The notes below the pieces were generated by a model. It was not told the DNA's origin. It did not search any database and saw only the letters and a program-made list of their open reading frames with translations. A program made the translations under genes and the position numbers. A DNA stretch of 8,510 nt, from positions 1-8,510 of the forward strand of contig JACQUF010000248.1 of assembly GCA_016210435.1 (NCBI GenBank), read 5' to 3'. This document shows positions 1 to 5,696 of this stretch, in pieces (positions within the stretch are counted from its first letter, which is position 1; each line of letters starts with the position of its first letter). Origin of the DNA: Chloroflexota bacterium (GTDB lineage: Bacteria > Chloroflexota > Dehalococcoidia > Lucifugimonadales > Lucifugimonadaceae).

Positions 1-400
1 CATATGTGCTGTGCGAGAGATAGTGCGCGGTCATGCCCTGGAGGAGCGCGGCCGCCGCTGTCCTGGTGCTCAGCCCATCCGGGACCTTGACGACCCGCAT
101 CGCGGGGACCGCGGCGTACTCGGCGTACGCGCCCGCCACGCCCTGATACGCGACGCGGTCGCCGCGTTTCACCTCATGAACGTCTGGCGACGTCAACTCG
201 ACGATGCCGGAGGCCTCCTGCCCGAGCTGGAACGGAACCGGGTTCTTGTAGAGTCCCGACCGGTTGTAGATGTCCACGAAGTTGACGCCCGCGGCCTCGA
301 TCTGGACGACCACCTGACCCGGTCCCGGTACCGGGTCGGGTATTTCTTCGAACTTCATAGCTTCGGGCCCGCCGGGCGTGTGAACTCGAATCGCCTTCAT
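1..400 (-). CDS. Quinone oxidoreductase-like MDR protein (N-terminal 133 residues, rest outside window)
   Basis: Medium-chain dehydrogenase/reductase of the zeta-crystallin/quinone oxidoreductase type, expected to use NADPH to reduce quinones or related enones in the cytosol. The reading frame is open at the left edge, so only the GroES-like N-terminal domain is visible. Family marks are GVNFVDIYNRSGLY (residues 38-51), a GxEASG turn (60-65), GDRVAY (80-85), the AYAEY strand (91-95) and LLQGMTAHYL (119-128), which leads into the missing Rossmann domain. None of the cysteines of zinc-binding MDR enzymes are present, as expected for this zinc-free branch. The ATG at 400 is preceded by CGGAGG with suitable spacing. 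It is transcribed away from the SDR at 526. The family is secure; the substrate is not known. Confidence 0.93.
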   Translation of the reverse strand, partial: MKAIRVHTPGGPEAMKFEEIPDPVPGPGQVVVQIEAAGVNFVDIYNRSGLYKNPVPFQLGQEASGIVELTSPDVHEVKRGDRVAYQGVAGAYAEYAAVPAMRVVKVPDGLSTRTAAAALLQGMTAHYLSHSTY

Positions 401-432
401 TCACGTCCTCCGAGGTTCTCTGCATAATCGCA

Positions 433-448
433 TCCCGACTGGTCGGGA
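433..448. promoter_or_regulatory. Inverted repeat in the divergent gap between the quinone oxidoreductase and the first SDR
   Basis: The arms TCCCGAC (433-439) and GTCGGGA (442-448) are perfect 7-bp complements separated by TG. The repeat lies 33 bp upstream of the ATG of the minus-strand gene and 77 bp upstream of the plus-strand start, a position that would suit an operator for either gene. A TATATT at 471-476 is -10-like for the plus-strand gene, but no convincing -35 is present. No regulator gene adjoins, so the role as an operator is inference. Confidence 0.35.
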
Positions 449-525
449 CCGGGCTGCACGCCGCACGAAGTATATTGCTGCGAAGCTCGAAGCTGGTCCG
501 GCTCAGGGCTGGGAGGTGGAGTGTT

Positions 526-1284
526 ATGAAGATCCTCGTGACGGGAATGAGCGGGCTCATCGGCGGACTGGCCGGCCGCAAACTGGCAGAGTCGCACGAG
601 GTCGTCGCCCTGAATCGTCGCCCGATCAAAGGCGTCAGATGTTTCCAGGCGGACATCAACGACCTTGATGCGATCAAGCCGGCATTCGAGGGCGTTGACG
701 CGGTGGTCCACATGGCGGCGTATCTCGGCGACGACATCAAGGGCCATCTGAGTACCAACATCGGGGGCGTCCACAACGTCCTCGAAGCGTCACGCCTTGC
801 CCGCGTGAAGCGTGTCGTACTTGGGAGTTCCGGCGCTACCGTAATGGGCTACGAACGCGAGCCCGAATTCAGGCCGCTGGTCGAGGCGAGATGGGCCGAC
901 GTCAGGGCGCCCCGGCCGATGCTGACGCACCTTTCGCTCTTCCGGCCCAACGGTGTATACGGCGCAGCAAAGCTGTTCGGGGAGGCGCTCGGCCGCTACT
1001 ACTCAGACTTTCACGACATGTCGGTGATCTGCATCCGGATAGGACGGGTTGTCGAGGAAGACTGGCCCCGAGACCCGAGGCATGCGGCCGCCTACTGCAG
1101 TCACCGGGACATCGTCCAGATGGTCGAGAAGTGCGTGAACGCCTCGCCGAGCGTCCGGTTCGACATCTTCTATGCCGTCTCCGACAACCGGGGCCGCTTC
1201 CGGGACATCAATCATGCCCGGGAGGTCATCGGCTACGTCCCGCTGGACGGGGTCAAGGATTGGCCGCTGGCAAAGCCAGGTTAA
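526..1284 (+). CDS. NAD(P)-dependent extended SDR, epimerase/uronate-dehydrogenase-like
   Basis: A 252-residue single-domain oxidoreductase of the extended short-chain dehydrogenase superfamily, probably acting on a sugar, sugar acid or nucleotide sugar in the cytosol. The Rossmann turn TGMSGLIGG (residues 6-14) fits GxxGxxG, an acidic ADI (42-44) follows, and catalytic residues are Ser101/Ser102 with Tyr145-xxx-Lys149 (YGAAK). The segment KLFGEALGRYYSD (149-161), the SHRDIVQMVE helix (192-201) and FDIFYAVSDN (212-221) recall uronate dehydrogenases and related Chloroflexota or proteobacterial epimerase-like proteins. The second strand ends in NRR rather than an acidic residue, which points to NADP(H), though only weakly. 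Start: ATG 526 has GGGAGG at 511-516; an in-frame TTG at 475 has no such signal. The substrate is unassigned. Confidence 0.9.
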   Translation: MKILVTGMSGLIGGLAGRKLAESHEVVALNRRPIKGVRCFQADINDLDAIKPAFEGVDAVVHMAAYLGDDIKGHLSTNIGGVHNVLEASRLARVKRVVLGSSGATVMGYEREPEFRPLVEARWADVRAPRPMLTHLSLFRPNGVYGAAKLFGEALGRYYSDFHDMSVICIRIGRVVEEDWPRDPRHAAAYCSHRDIVQMVEKCVNASPSVRFDIFYAVSDNRGRFRDINHAREVIGYVPLDGVKDWPLAKPG

Positions 1285-1329
1285 GGGAAGCGCCAGGGTC
1301 AAGGTCGCCACGGCTTTGATCGACGGATC

Positions 1330-1515
1330 GTGCCCACCTCGCCGCCGCGAGCCCTGCCTCGCCGGTACCCCCGGTACCCGCAAGCACCGAGATACGCCTG
1401 CCGCACGGGTCGTCGCCGCGCTCTCCATCATCTGGAGCAGGGAAACGCGGTAGGAATCGGCCATGAGGCGATCGACAGGCCGCATCTGCTCGACCGACAG
1501 ATACGGGAGTTCCAT
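1330..1515 (-). pseudogene. Remnant of NAD(P)H-hydrate epimerase (YjeF N-domain), internally deleted and frameshifted
   Basis: The first 33 codons read as the N-terminus of the YjeF_N/NnrE family, the enzyme that epimerises damaged NAD(P)H hydrates. LPYLSVEQMRPVDRLM (residues 3-18) and SLLQMMESA (25-33) match the family's opening helix and the LxQMMENAG motif. Immediately after, similarity moves to another frame: from 1417 downward this frame reads GDDPCGRRISV, then LAGTGGTGEAGLAAAR (about 1384-1337), corresponding to the family's VLAGxGNNGGDGLVAAR loop. The roughly 10-15 residues usually between these motifs (NLAxLA helix) are missing, so a small out-of-frame deletion is the simplest explanation. 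The loop itself is degraded and everything downstream is lost. Its ATG overlaps the stop of the Yip1 gene (TGATG, 1517-1513), so the intact gene would have been translationally coupled to it. The 45 bp from 1285 to 1329 show nothing recognisable. Confidence 0.75.
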
Positions 1516-2036
1516 CAGACGAAGAGCGAGATGAGGAGGAGGAACACGAAGTAGGGAACGAAACCGACGACGACTACGCCGATCGCCCGAAGGGTTGAAG
1601 TGTAGTCGAGCGCGGCCCTGACGGCGACTACCATCGCGGCTAGCTGCCAGGCGAAAATTGCGAAAACTATGATCCGGCTGACGTCCCCGCCCAGGGCAGG
1701 GATTACGCCGATGACCTTGAAGATTCCCGGCGTCTGAGCAAACCCGAGGACTCGAGCCAGCTGGCCCCAGTCCGCCTGCGTCGCCTCGGTCTTGAAGATC
1801 GTCGTCCCGACGAAGTAGGTGATCCCGGCCCAGACGGCCCATCCGGCCAGTGCCACGACGATGCCCAGGACCAGTCCCAAAACGCCGGTATCAGCAACCT
1901 GCAATCCTGCCAGGCCTGTGGCGATCGCCACCAGGATGACCACGAGCATTGCCTGGGGCGTCGCCTTCGTGTCGGCTTCGACCTCCTCGAACGTGGAGGA
2001 CTTGAGCTGCAGGGCCCCGATCATTCGTTCGATCAC
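1515..2036 (-). CDS. Yip1-family integral membrane protein
   Basis: A 173-residue hydrophobic protein. A short cytoplasmic N-terminus (MIERMIGALQLKSSTFEEVE), with an amphipathic start and an FEEVEAD stretch, precedes four to five membrane segments at about residues 29-48, 52-78, 102-116, 121-142 and 150-172. This plan, with the conserved-looking ARVLGFAQTPGI (residues 94-105) before the third segment, fits bacterial Yip1-domain proteins. Their function is unknown, so none is assigned. Start: GTG 2036 has GGGAGGA at 2041-2047 on the coding strand with a short spacer; an ATG four codons later would lie too far from it. It is divergent from the SDR at 2123 and is followed with a one-base overlap by the yjeF remnant, suggesting an ancestral two-gene operon. 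Confidence 0.85.
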   Translation of the reverse strand: MIERMIGALQLKSSTFEEVEADTKATPQAMLVVILVAIATGLAGLQVADTGVLGLVLGIVVALAGWAVWAGITYFVGTTIFKTEATQADWGQLARVLGFAQTPGIFKVIGVIPALGGDVSRIIVFAIFAWQLAAMVVAVRAALDYTSTLRAIGVVVVGFVPYFVFLLLISLFV

Positions 2037-2122
2037 GATTTCCTCCCTTTATCATTGCGAACCCGGGAAACGTTAGCTCATGTTGCAGAGCAGATTTTGT
2101 GCGGTTTCAGGCGGAGGCGGTA

Positions 2123-2878
2123 ATGAAAGTCCTGTTGATTGGCGGATCCGGTCACGTTGGAAGCTTCGTAACACCATATCTGCGCGAGCATCACGAGCTA
2201 CGCGTGCTGGACCTCCGGCCGCCGCGACATGAAGGGATCGACTACATACAGGGTTCGATCACCGACCCCGCGGCGCTTCGCCGGGCGCTGGCAGGGGTCG
2301 ATACGTTCATAAACATGGTCATGAAGAGCCCTCAGGGTGGCAGCTCGACTGCTCAGGACTTGAAGGTCATCACCGAGAACTATGAGGTCAACACGCTCGG
2401 CCTGCACCTGCTGCTGTTCACCGCCCAGGAGATGGGAATCCGGCGAGGCGTCCATACAAGCACGATGAGTGTTCACTGGCGGGCTCGAAAGTGGTACCCG
2501 GCCGAAGAAGAGATGCCCCTCGATACCCCCAGCGCATACGGCCTGACGAAGGGCTTCGGCGAGTTGATATGCCGCTATTTCTGCCGCTGGTTCGACATGA
2601 ACATCATTGCGCTGCGGATCACGGGGCCGCGGACTCGCGAGCAATGGATCAACGAACGACAGACCCCGGCAGGCCGGCAGGAAGGAAAACTGTACGTGAC
2701 CGATGAAGAGGACCTTGCGAACGCGTATCTCGCAGCGCTGGAGGCGGTCGGGACAGGTCATGGACGCTTCGACGCTGTATTCATTGCCGGGGATGAAAGG
2801 GGCGAGGAACACAACCTCTCAAAGGCGAAACGCTTGCTGGGATGGGAACCGCGGACACACCTGAAGCTCGAAGTGTGA
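2123..2878 (+). CDS. NAD-dependent epimerase/dehydratase-family extended SDR
   Basis: A 251-residue oxidoreductase of the extended SDR superfamily. The N-terminal Rossmann fold has IGGSGHVG (residues 6-13, GxxGxxG), and Asp30 at the end of strand 2 (VLDLR) suggests NAD(H). A DPAALRRAL helix follows (48-56). Catalytic residues are Ser113/Ser116 in HTSTMSVH (111-118) and Tyr139-xxx-Lys143 (YGLTK). The C-terminal part contains LRITGPR (164-170) and the substrate-side motif SKAKRLLGWEPR (233-244), common in nucleotide-sugar epimerases. It is clearly distinct in sequence from the SDR at 526, so it is not a recent tandem duplicate. Start: ATG 2123 has GGAGG at 2113-2117; an in-frame GTG at 2099 has no such signal. 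The physiological substrate cannot be read from the sequence. Confidence 0.9.
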   Translation: MKVLLIGGSGHVGSFVTPYLREHHELRVLDLRPPRHEGIDYIQGSITDPAALRRALAGVDTFINMVMKSPQGGSSTAQDLKVITENYEVNTLGLHLLLFTAQEMGIRRGVHTSTMSVHWRARKWYPAEEEMPLDTPSAYGLTKGFGELICRYFCRWFDMNIIALRITGPRTREQWINERQTPAGRQEGKLYVTDEEDLANAYLAALEAVGTGHGRFDAVFIAGDERGEEHNLSKAKRLLGWEPRTHLKLEV

Positions 2879-2888
2879 AAATCACGAT

Positions 2889-2917
2889 CGAATCCCTTCA
2901 CCCCTACCGAGGATTCG
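2889..2917 (+). other. Inverted repeat after the second SDR, possible weak hairpin
   Basis: CGAATCC (2889-2895) and GGATTCG (2911-2917) are perfect 7-bp complements with a 15-nt loop, starting 10 bp after the SDR stop codon. No T-run follows, so it is not a canonical intrinsic terminator. It could slow or stabilise the 3' end of the SDR transcript, or be chance. Confidence 0.25.
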
Positions 2918-2952
2918 TCGTCAATCTCACGTGGTCTTAGTGGATTACGGGG

Positions 2953-4215
2953 GTGCCTGCTTTGATCCGGACCGGTCTCTTATTCGTTTTCGCGCTCGCC
3001 GCGGCGACCCTCGTTGGCTGTGGCATCGGCCGTGCGTCCACTCCGCCACGCACCGCGCTTACACCCTTCGTCACCGAGACGGTCCCCATTCCGATCGAAC
3101 TGAACACGGTCTCGGAAACGGACGCGACCGAGACCGCGCGCCTGCATCTCGTAAAGCCACGGGAAGCCGTCGGCGCGACTGAACTCCCGAGAGATCCCGT
3201 GGCCCGGTTGATGACACTCGAGCGCCTCACCGAATGGCGATCGCGTACGGTGGCGATCCCGGGGCAGTACCGGGACGTATCGCCAGATTCGCTTGTATGG
3301 ACGGTGCAGTTCGAAGGCATCTGGGTGCCAGACCAGCGCATCGCGGAGCGCGAGCCGAGCCGCTACGCGGTGGTAGCCATAGACGCCAGGCAGGGCGATG
3401 TGCTCGCCGCGGTGTGGGCTGGCGAGCCCCTGATGACGCCGCGGCGGCTGCGAGCCCAGCCTCCAACCCCCTGCGTGATCTTCAGGCCGGAAGAAGCCAG
3501 GGTCCAAATCGGGCCTACCCAGGCCGTCGAGTCCGTGCGCGCAACCAGCGCCTCGTTGCCTCTCAGCAAATACGGCGGCCTATGGGAGTACGACCGCGCC
3601 GATGCCCAGCTCGTGCGCTGCGTCGACACCGTGAAGGGCATCGATTACCTGCGCTTCAACTGGTTGGTCACGCTCCCGTCCGAAATGGCACTGCACAACT
3701 GTTCGACGCCTTCGGTTCGTAAGGTTGAGCTGCAGCGCAGTTGCTGGTCTCCGGTGTCCACCCACCTGGTCAGCGGTATCGACGCCTCCGTGTCCCCGCT
3801 CGGGGAGACCGGGTCCCCCGGACCCTTGCTGACGAGCACGGACCTCGATTTGATCAGGGCATACGCGAGCAATGGCCGGTGGTGGAGCATCTGGGCCAGG
3901 CTGAACACGTTCAACGATTCGATCGTCCCGCCGGGCCGGATTGCAGATCTGAAACCCGGCGCATCCCCTCGCCCCTCTTGGGGCGAGGGAACCAAGAGGC
4001 TAGGGGTCGAAGAGGACCCCGGGATTCAACACGCAGTTCGGGTCGAGTCTTCGCTTGGCTGCTCGCAGCGACTCCAGGAACAGGCCGGGCGCCTCTCGTT
4101 GGTACCAGGACTTGTGGTCCCGGCCGACCGCGTGATGATGCGTAATCGTGCCGCCTGCCTTCTCCAGCGCCTCAGAAGCGGCGGCCTTTATTTCCTTCCA
4201 CATAGCGATCTCTGA
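2953..4215 (+). CDS. Putative lipoprotein with two possible PepSY-like repeats; C-terminal 70 residues probably read-through
   Basis: The frame encodes 420 residues. It opens with a basic-hydrophobic signal sequence and a good lipobox, LVGC with Cys23, so the protein should be exported and lipid-anchored, with a Thr/Pro-rich linker at about 25-60. I do not recognise a named family. The segment LVWTVQFEGIWVPD...YAVVAIDARQGDVLAA (114-153, gaps skipped) has the strand-turn pattern W-x-V and IDxxxGxVL seen in PepSY-like domains. A looser second copy may be FNWLVTLPSE...STHLVSGIDASVSPLG (235-284). From residue 350 the frame is antisense to the FAD oxidase, and residues about 336-349 come from the hairpin repeat at 3966-3989. 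The ancestral stop was therefore probably near 3960 and has been lost. Start: GTG 2953 follows a G-rich run, but a TTG at 2962 would also keep the signal peptide. Confidence 0.6.
   Translation: MPALIRTGLLFVFALAAATLVGCGIGRASTPPRTALTPFVTETVPIPIELNTVSETDATETARLHLVKPREAVGATELPRDPVARLMTLERLTEWRSRTVAIPGQYRDVSPDSLVWTVQFEGIWVPDQRIAEREPSRYAVVAIDARQGDVLAAVWAGEPLMTPRRLRAQPPTPCVIFRPEEARVQIGPTQAVESVRATSASLPLSKYGGLWEYDRADAQLVRCVDTVKGIDYLRFNWLVTLPSEMALHNCSTPSVRKVELQRSCWSPVSTHLVSGIDASVSPLGETGSPGPLLTSTDLDLIRAYASNGRWWSIWARLNTFNDSIVPPGRIADLKPGASPRPSWGEGTKRLGVEEDPGIQHAVRVESSLGCSQRLQEQAGRLSLVPGLVVPADRVMMRNRAACLLQRLRSGGLYFLPHSDL
3966..3989. repeat. Perfect 10-bp-stem hairpin between convergent genes, likely dispersed repeat and possible terminator
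   Basis: CCCTCGCCCC (3966-3975) and GGGGCGAGGG (3980-3989) pair perfectly around a TCTT loop. The flanks, AACCAAGAGGCTAGGGG (3990-4006), resemble the second half of the CCCTCxCCCC...GGGGxGAGGG type of palindromic repeat scattered between genes in many G+C-rich genomes. It sits just before the stop codon of the minus-strand FAD oxidase (TAG at 4002-4000). No T-run follows on either strand, so rho-independent termination is uncertain, but a stem this strong would be a plausible two-way 3' end. Only one copy lies in this window; its dispersed nature is from general knowledge. Confidence 0.6.
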
Positions 4216-5583
4216 ACCACGTCTCCCGAGGGCCGTGAACGTGTAATACGGGGCCGGGCCGTCCGGGTAAACGTGTGTGAACCTGCACGTAAGAGTGCCT
4301 CCGCCGCAGACTCGCTTCAGAGCGTCCTGAACGCTTTCCCGCACCGCTCTGTCGAAGTCAGGCCACTGGTCCCAGGTGATGGCGCTCTCGAACGTGTCGT
4401 TGATCAGGCCAAATCCCACCAGGGTATTCCAGACGTAGGGCATCTCCACGAACGACCGTCGCCATTTCTCGACGGGCCCGGATTCGGAGGCGGGTGTCGC
4501 GCCGGTACGTTCAACGACCTTGCCACCTTCGTCCAGGGCGAGTTCCAGGGCGTCCCGCATCGACCCCTCCTGCGGCAGCTCGGCCGACTCGAAGCCCAGC
4601 ACGAGCAGGGCTTTTGAACCGTCAAGCCCCGCGGCCGCCGCAGCTTCCCCCGCGTCGAGCACCCGGCAGTTGGCCGGCCATAGTTTCGCCTGCACGATCC
4701 GCCGCGCGGCCTCCGCGGCGCGCTCCATCGTCGGGAAGACGGCGCCGGCGGCCTCCCTGAACCGCGGCCTGGCCTGCACTCGCATCCAGGCTTCGGTGAT
4801 CACGCCCAGGGTGCCTTCACTGCCAAGTACGAACCGGTCCGGACTCGGGCCTGCTCCGCCTCCCGGAAGGCGGCGCGACCCCCATGTCCCTGCCGGAGTA
4901 AGCATCCTGACTGATTCGACGAACTCATCGATGTGGGTGTGGTTCGTGGCGTAATGGCCTGCGGACCTGGTGGCGATCCATCCCCCGAGAGTCGAAAACT
5001 CGAAGCTCTGCGGGAAGTGGCGTAGCGTCAGGCCGTGTGGCCGGAGTTGGGCTTCGATAGACGGCCCCAGGGCGCCGGCCTGGATCCGCGCAGCCCTCGA
5101 TGTCGCGTCGACTTCAATCACCCTGTTAAGGCGCCTAAGATCGAGCGCCACGGCGCCCGGTGCTTCGACAGGGGGCTCGACGCCGCCGACCACGGAGGAG
5201 CCACCGCCAAACGGCACGACTGCCACTCCGTTCGAGTGGCACCAGCCGAGAACAGCTTCGATGTCCGCCTCGGCCGCGGGGTACGCGACGAAGTCGGGAG
5301 GATTGGAAAAATCGCCTCTGAACTTGCGGACTCGATCGGGGAAGCTGTGGCCGTAGCTGTGGAAGGCGCGGTCGTAGGTCTCTGCTACGCAGAATGATGC
5401 CAGGGTTTTCGGCGGCGAGACCCGAGGCGCCCGCAGCCTCAGGTCCGAGAGTCGCGGTGGACTGCCAGGCGCCAGGTCCGTCCCAAACCGTTCCGACATC
5501 GCGCGTGCCCCGCGCTGCAGGTCCGCGGCCGCGGGTTCGCGCGACTCCATGCCCCATGCCCAGAAGCTGCGCTTATCGGTCAC
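4000..5583 (-). CDS. FAD-linked oxidase, alkyldihydroxyacetonephosphate synthase-like
   Basis: A 527-residue flavoprotein of the VAO/PCMH superfamily, expected to be cytosolic. The FAD-binding domain shows VAYPAAEADIEAVL (99-112), the pyrophosphate loop VPFGGGSSVVGG (123-134), STLGGWIATRSAGHYATNH (197-215) and LGSEGTLGVITEA (253-265). The cap domain ends with the histidine cluster THHHAVGRDH (481-490), at the position where AGPS has its catalytic HHH, and THVYPDGPAPYYTF (436-449) fits the AGPS active-site tyrosine region. The tail LDPNCVLNPGVLF (513-525) is typical of the family. AGPS makes ether lipids, whereas many bacterial homologues have unknown oxidase roles, so the reaction is uncertain. 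Start: GTG 5583 has an AAAAGGA signal about 7 nt upstream; no better in-frame start is near. Confidence 0.9.
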   Translation of the reverse strand: MTDKRSFWAWGMESREPAAADLQRGARAMSERFGTDLAPGSPPRLSDLRLRAPRVSPPKTLASFCVAETYDRAFHSYGHSFPDRVRKFRGDFSNPPDFVAYPAAEADIEAVLGWCHSNGVAVVPFGGGSSVVGGVEPPVEAPGAVALDLRRLNRVIEVDATSRAARIQAGALGPSIEAQLRPHGLTLRHFPQSFEFSTLGGWIATRSAGHYATNHTHIDEFVESVRMLTPAGTWGSRRLPGGGAGPSPDRFVLGSEGTLGVITEAWMRVQARPRFREAAGAVFPTMERAAEAARRIVQAKLWPANCRVLDAGEAAAAAGLDGSKALLVLGFESAELPQEGSMRDALELALDEGGKVVERTGATPASESGPVEKWRRSFVEMPYVWNTLVGFGLINDTFESAITWDQWPDFDRAVRESVQDALKRVCGGGTLTCRFTHVYPDGPAPYYTFTALGRRGSEIAMWKEIKAAASEALEKAGGTITHHHAVGRDHKSWYQREAPGLFLESLRAAKRRLDPNCVLNPGVLFDP

Positions 5584-5590
5584 GATGATC

Positions 5591-5641
5591 CTTTTGGCTC
5601 ATGTCGCTGATCCCGCGGGATCACTCAGCCTACGCCAAAAG
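5591..5641. promoter_or_regulatory. Nested palindromes in the FAD oxidase/response regulator divergent gap
   Basis: A perfect 16-bp palindrome, TGATCCCGCGGGATCA (5608-5623), lies inside a perfect 8-bp inverted repeat, CTTTTGGC (5591-5598) and GCCAAAAG (5634-5641). On the minus strand the inner arm of the outer repeat overlaps the AAAAGGA ribosome binding site of the FAD oxidase, so an RNA fold would bury that site. On the DNA, the palindrome is operator-like and faces both genes. Which of the two applies is inference. Confidence 0.5.
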
Positions 5642-5696
5642 TGCCTTCGCCGGTGTGTGCCCACCCGCAATGATGGTACGCAGCGGGAGTAGATCA

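Noticed and set aside
174..776. 200-codon minus-strand open frame across the first divergent gap
   Set aside because: It lies antisense to the SDR and shadows the quinone oxidoreductase; composition is Arg/Pro/Ser-rich and no family is recognisable. Two real genes explain the region.
1267..1279. CTGGC-AAA-GCCAG hairpin at the end of the first SDR
   Set aside because: It is only a 5-bp stem within the coding end and no T-run follows; it is likely chance in G+C-rich DNA.
1362..1379. Tandem CCGGTACCC repeat
   Set aside because: It encodes the Gly-Thr-Gly part of the yjeF loop on the minus strand, so it is explained by that motif rather than by a separate repeat element.
1003..1842. 279-codon minus-strand open frame
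   Set aside because: It runs out of frame through the Yip1 gene and antisense to the SDR. Only its middle part, from 1515, is meaningful, and that is the yjeF remnant.
5601..5696. 32-residue N-terminal extension of the response regulator
   Set aside because: It would encode the nested palindromes, has no ribosome binding site and adds no receiver sequence. ATG 5697 has GGGAG.
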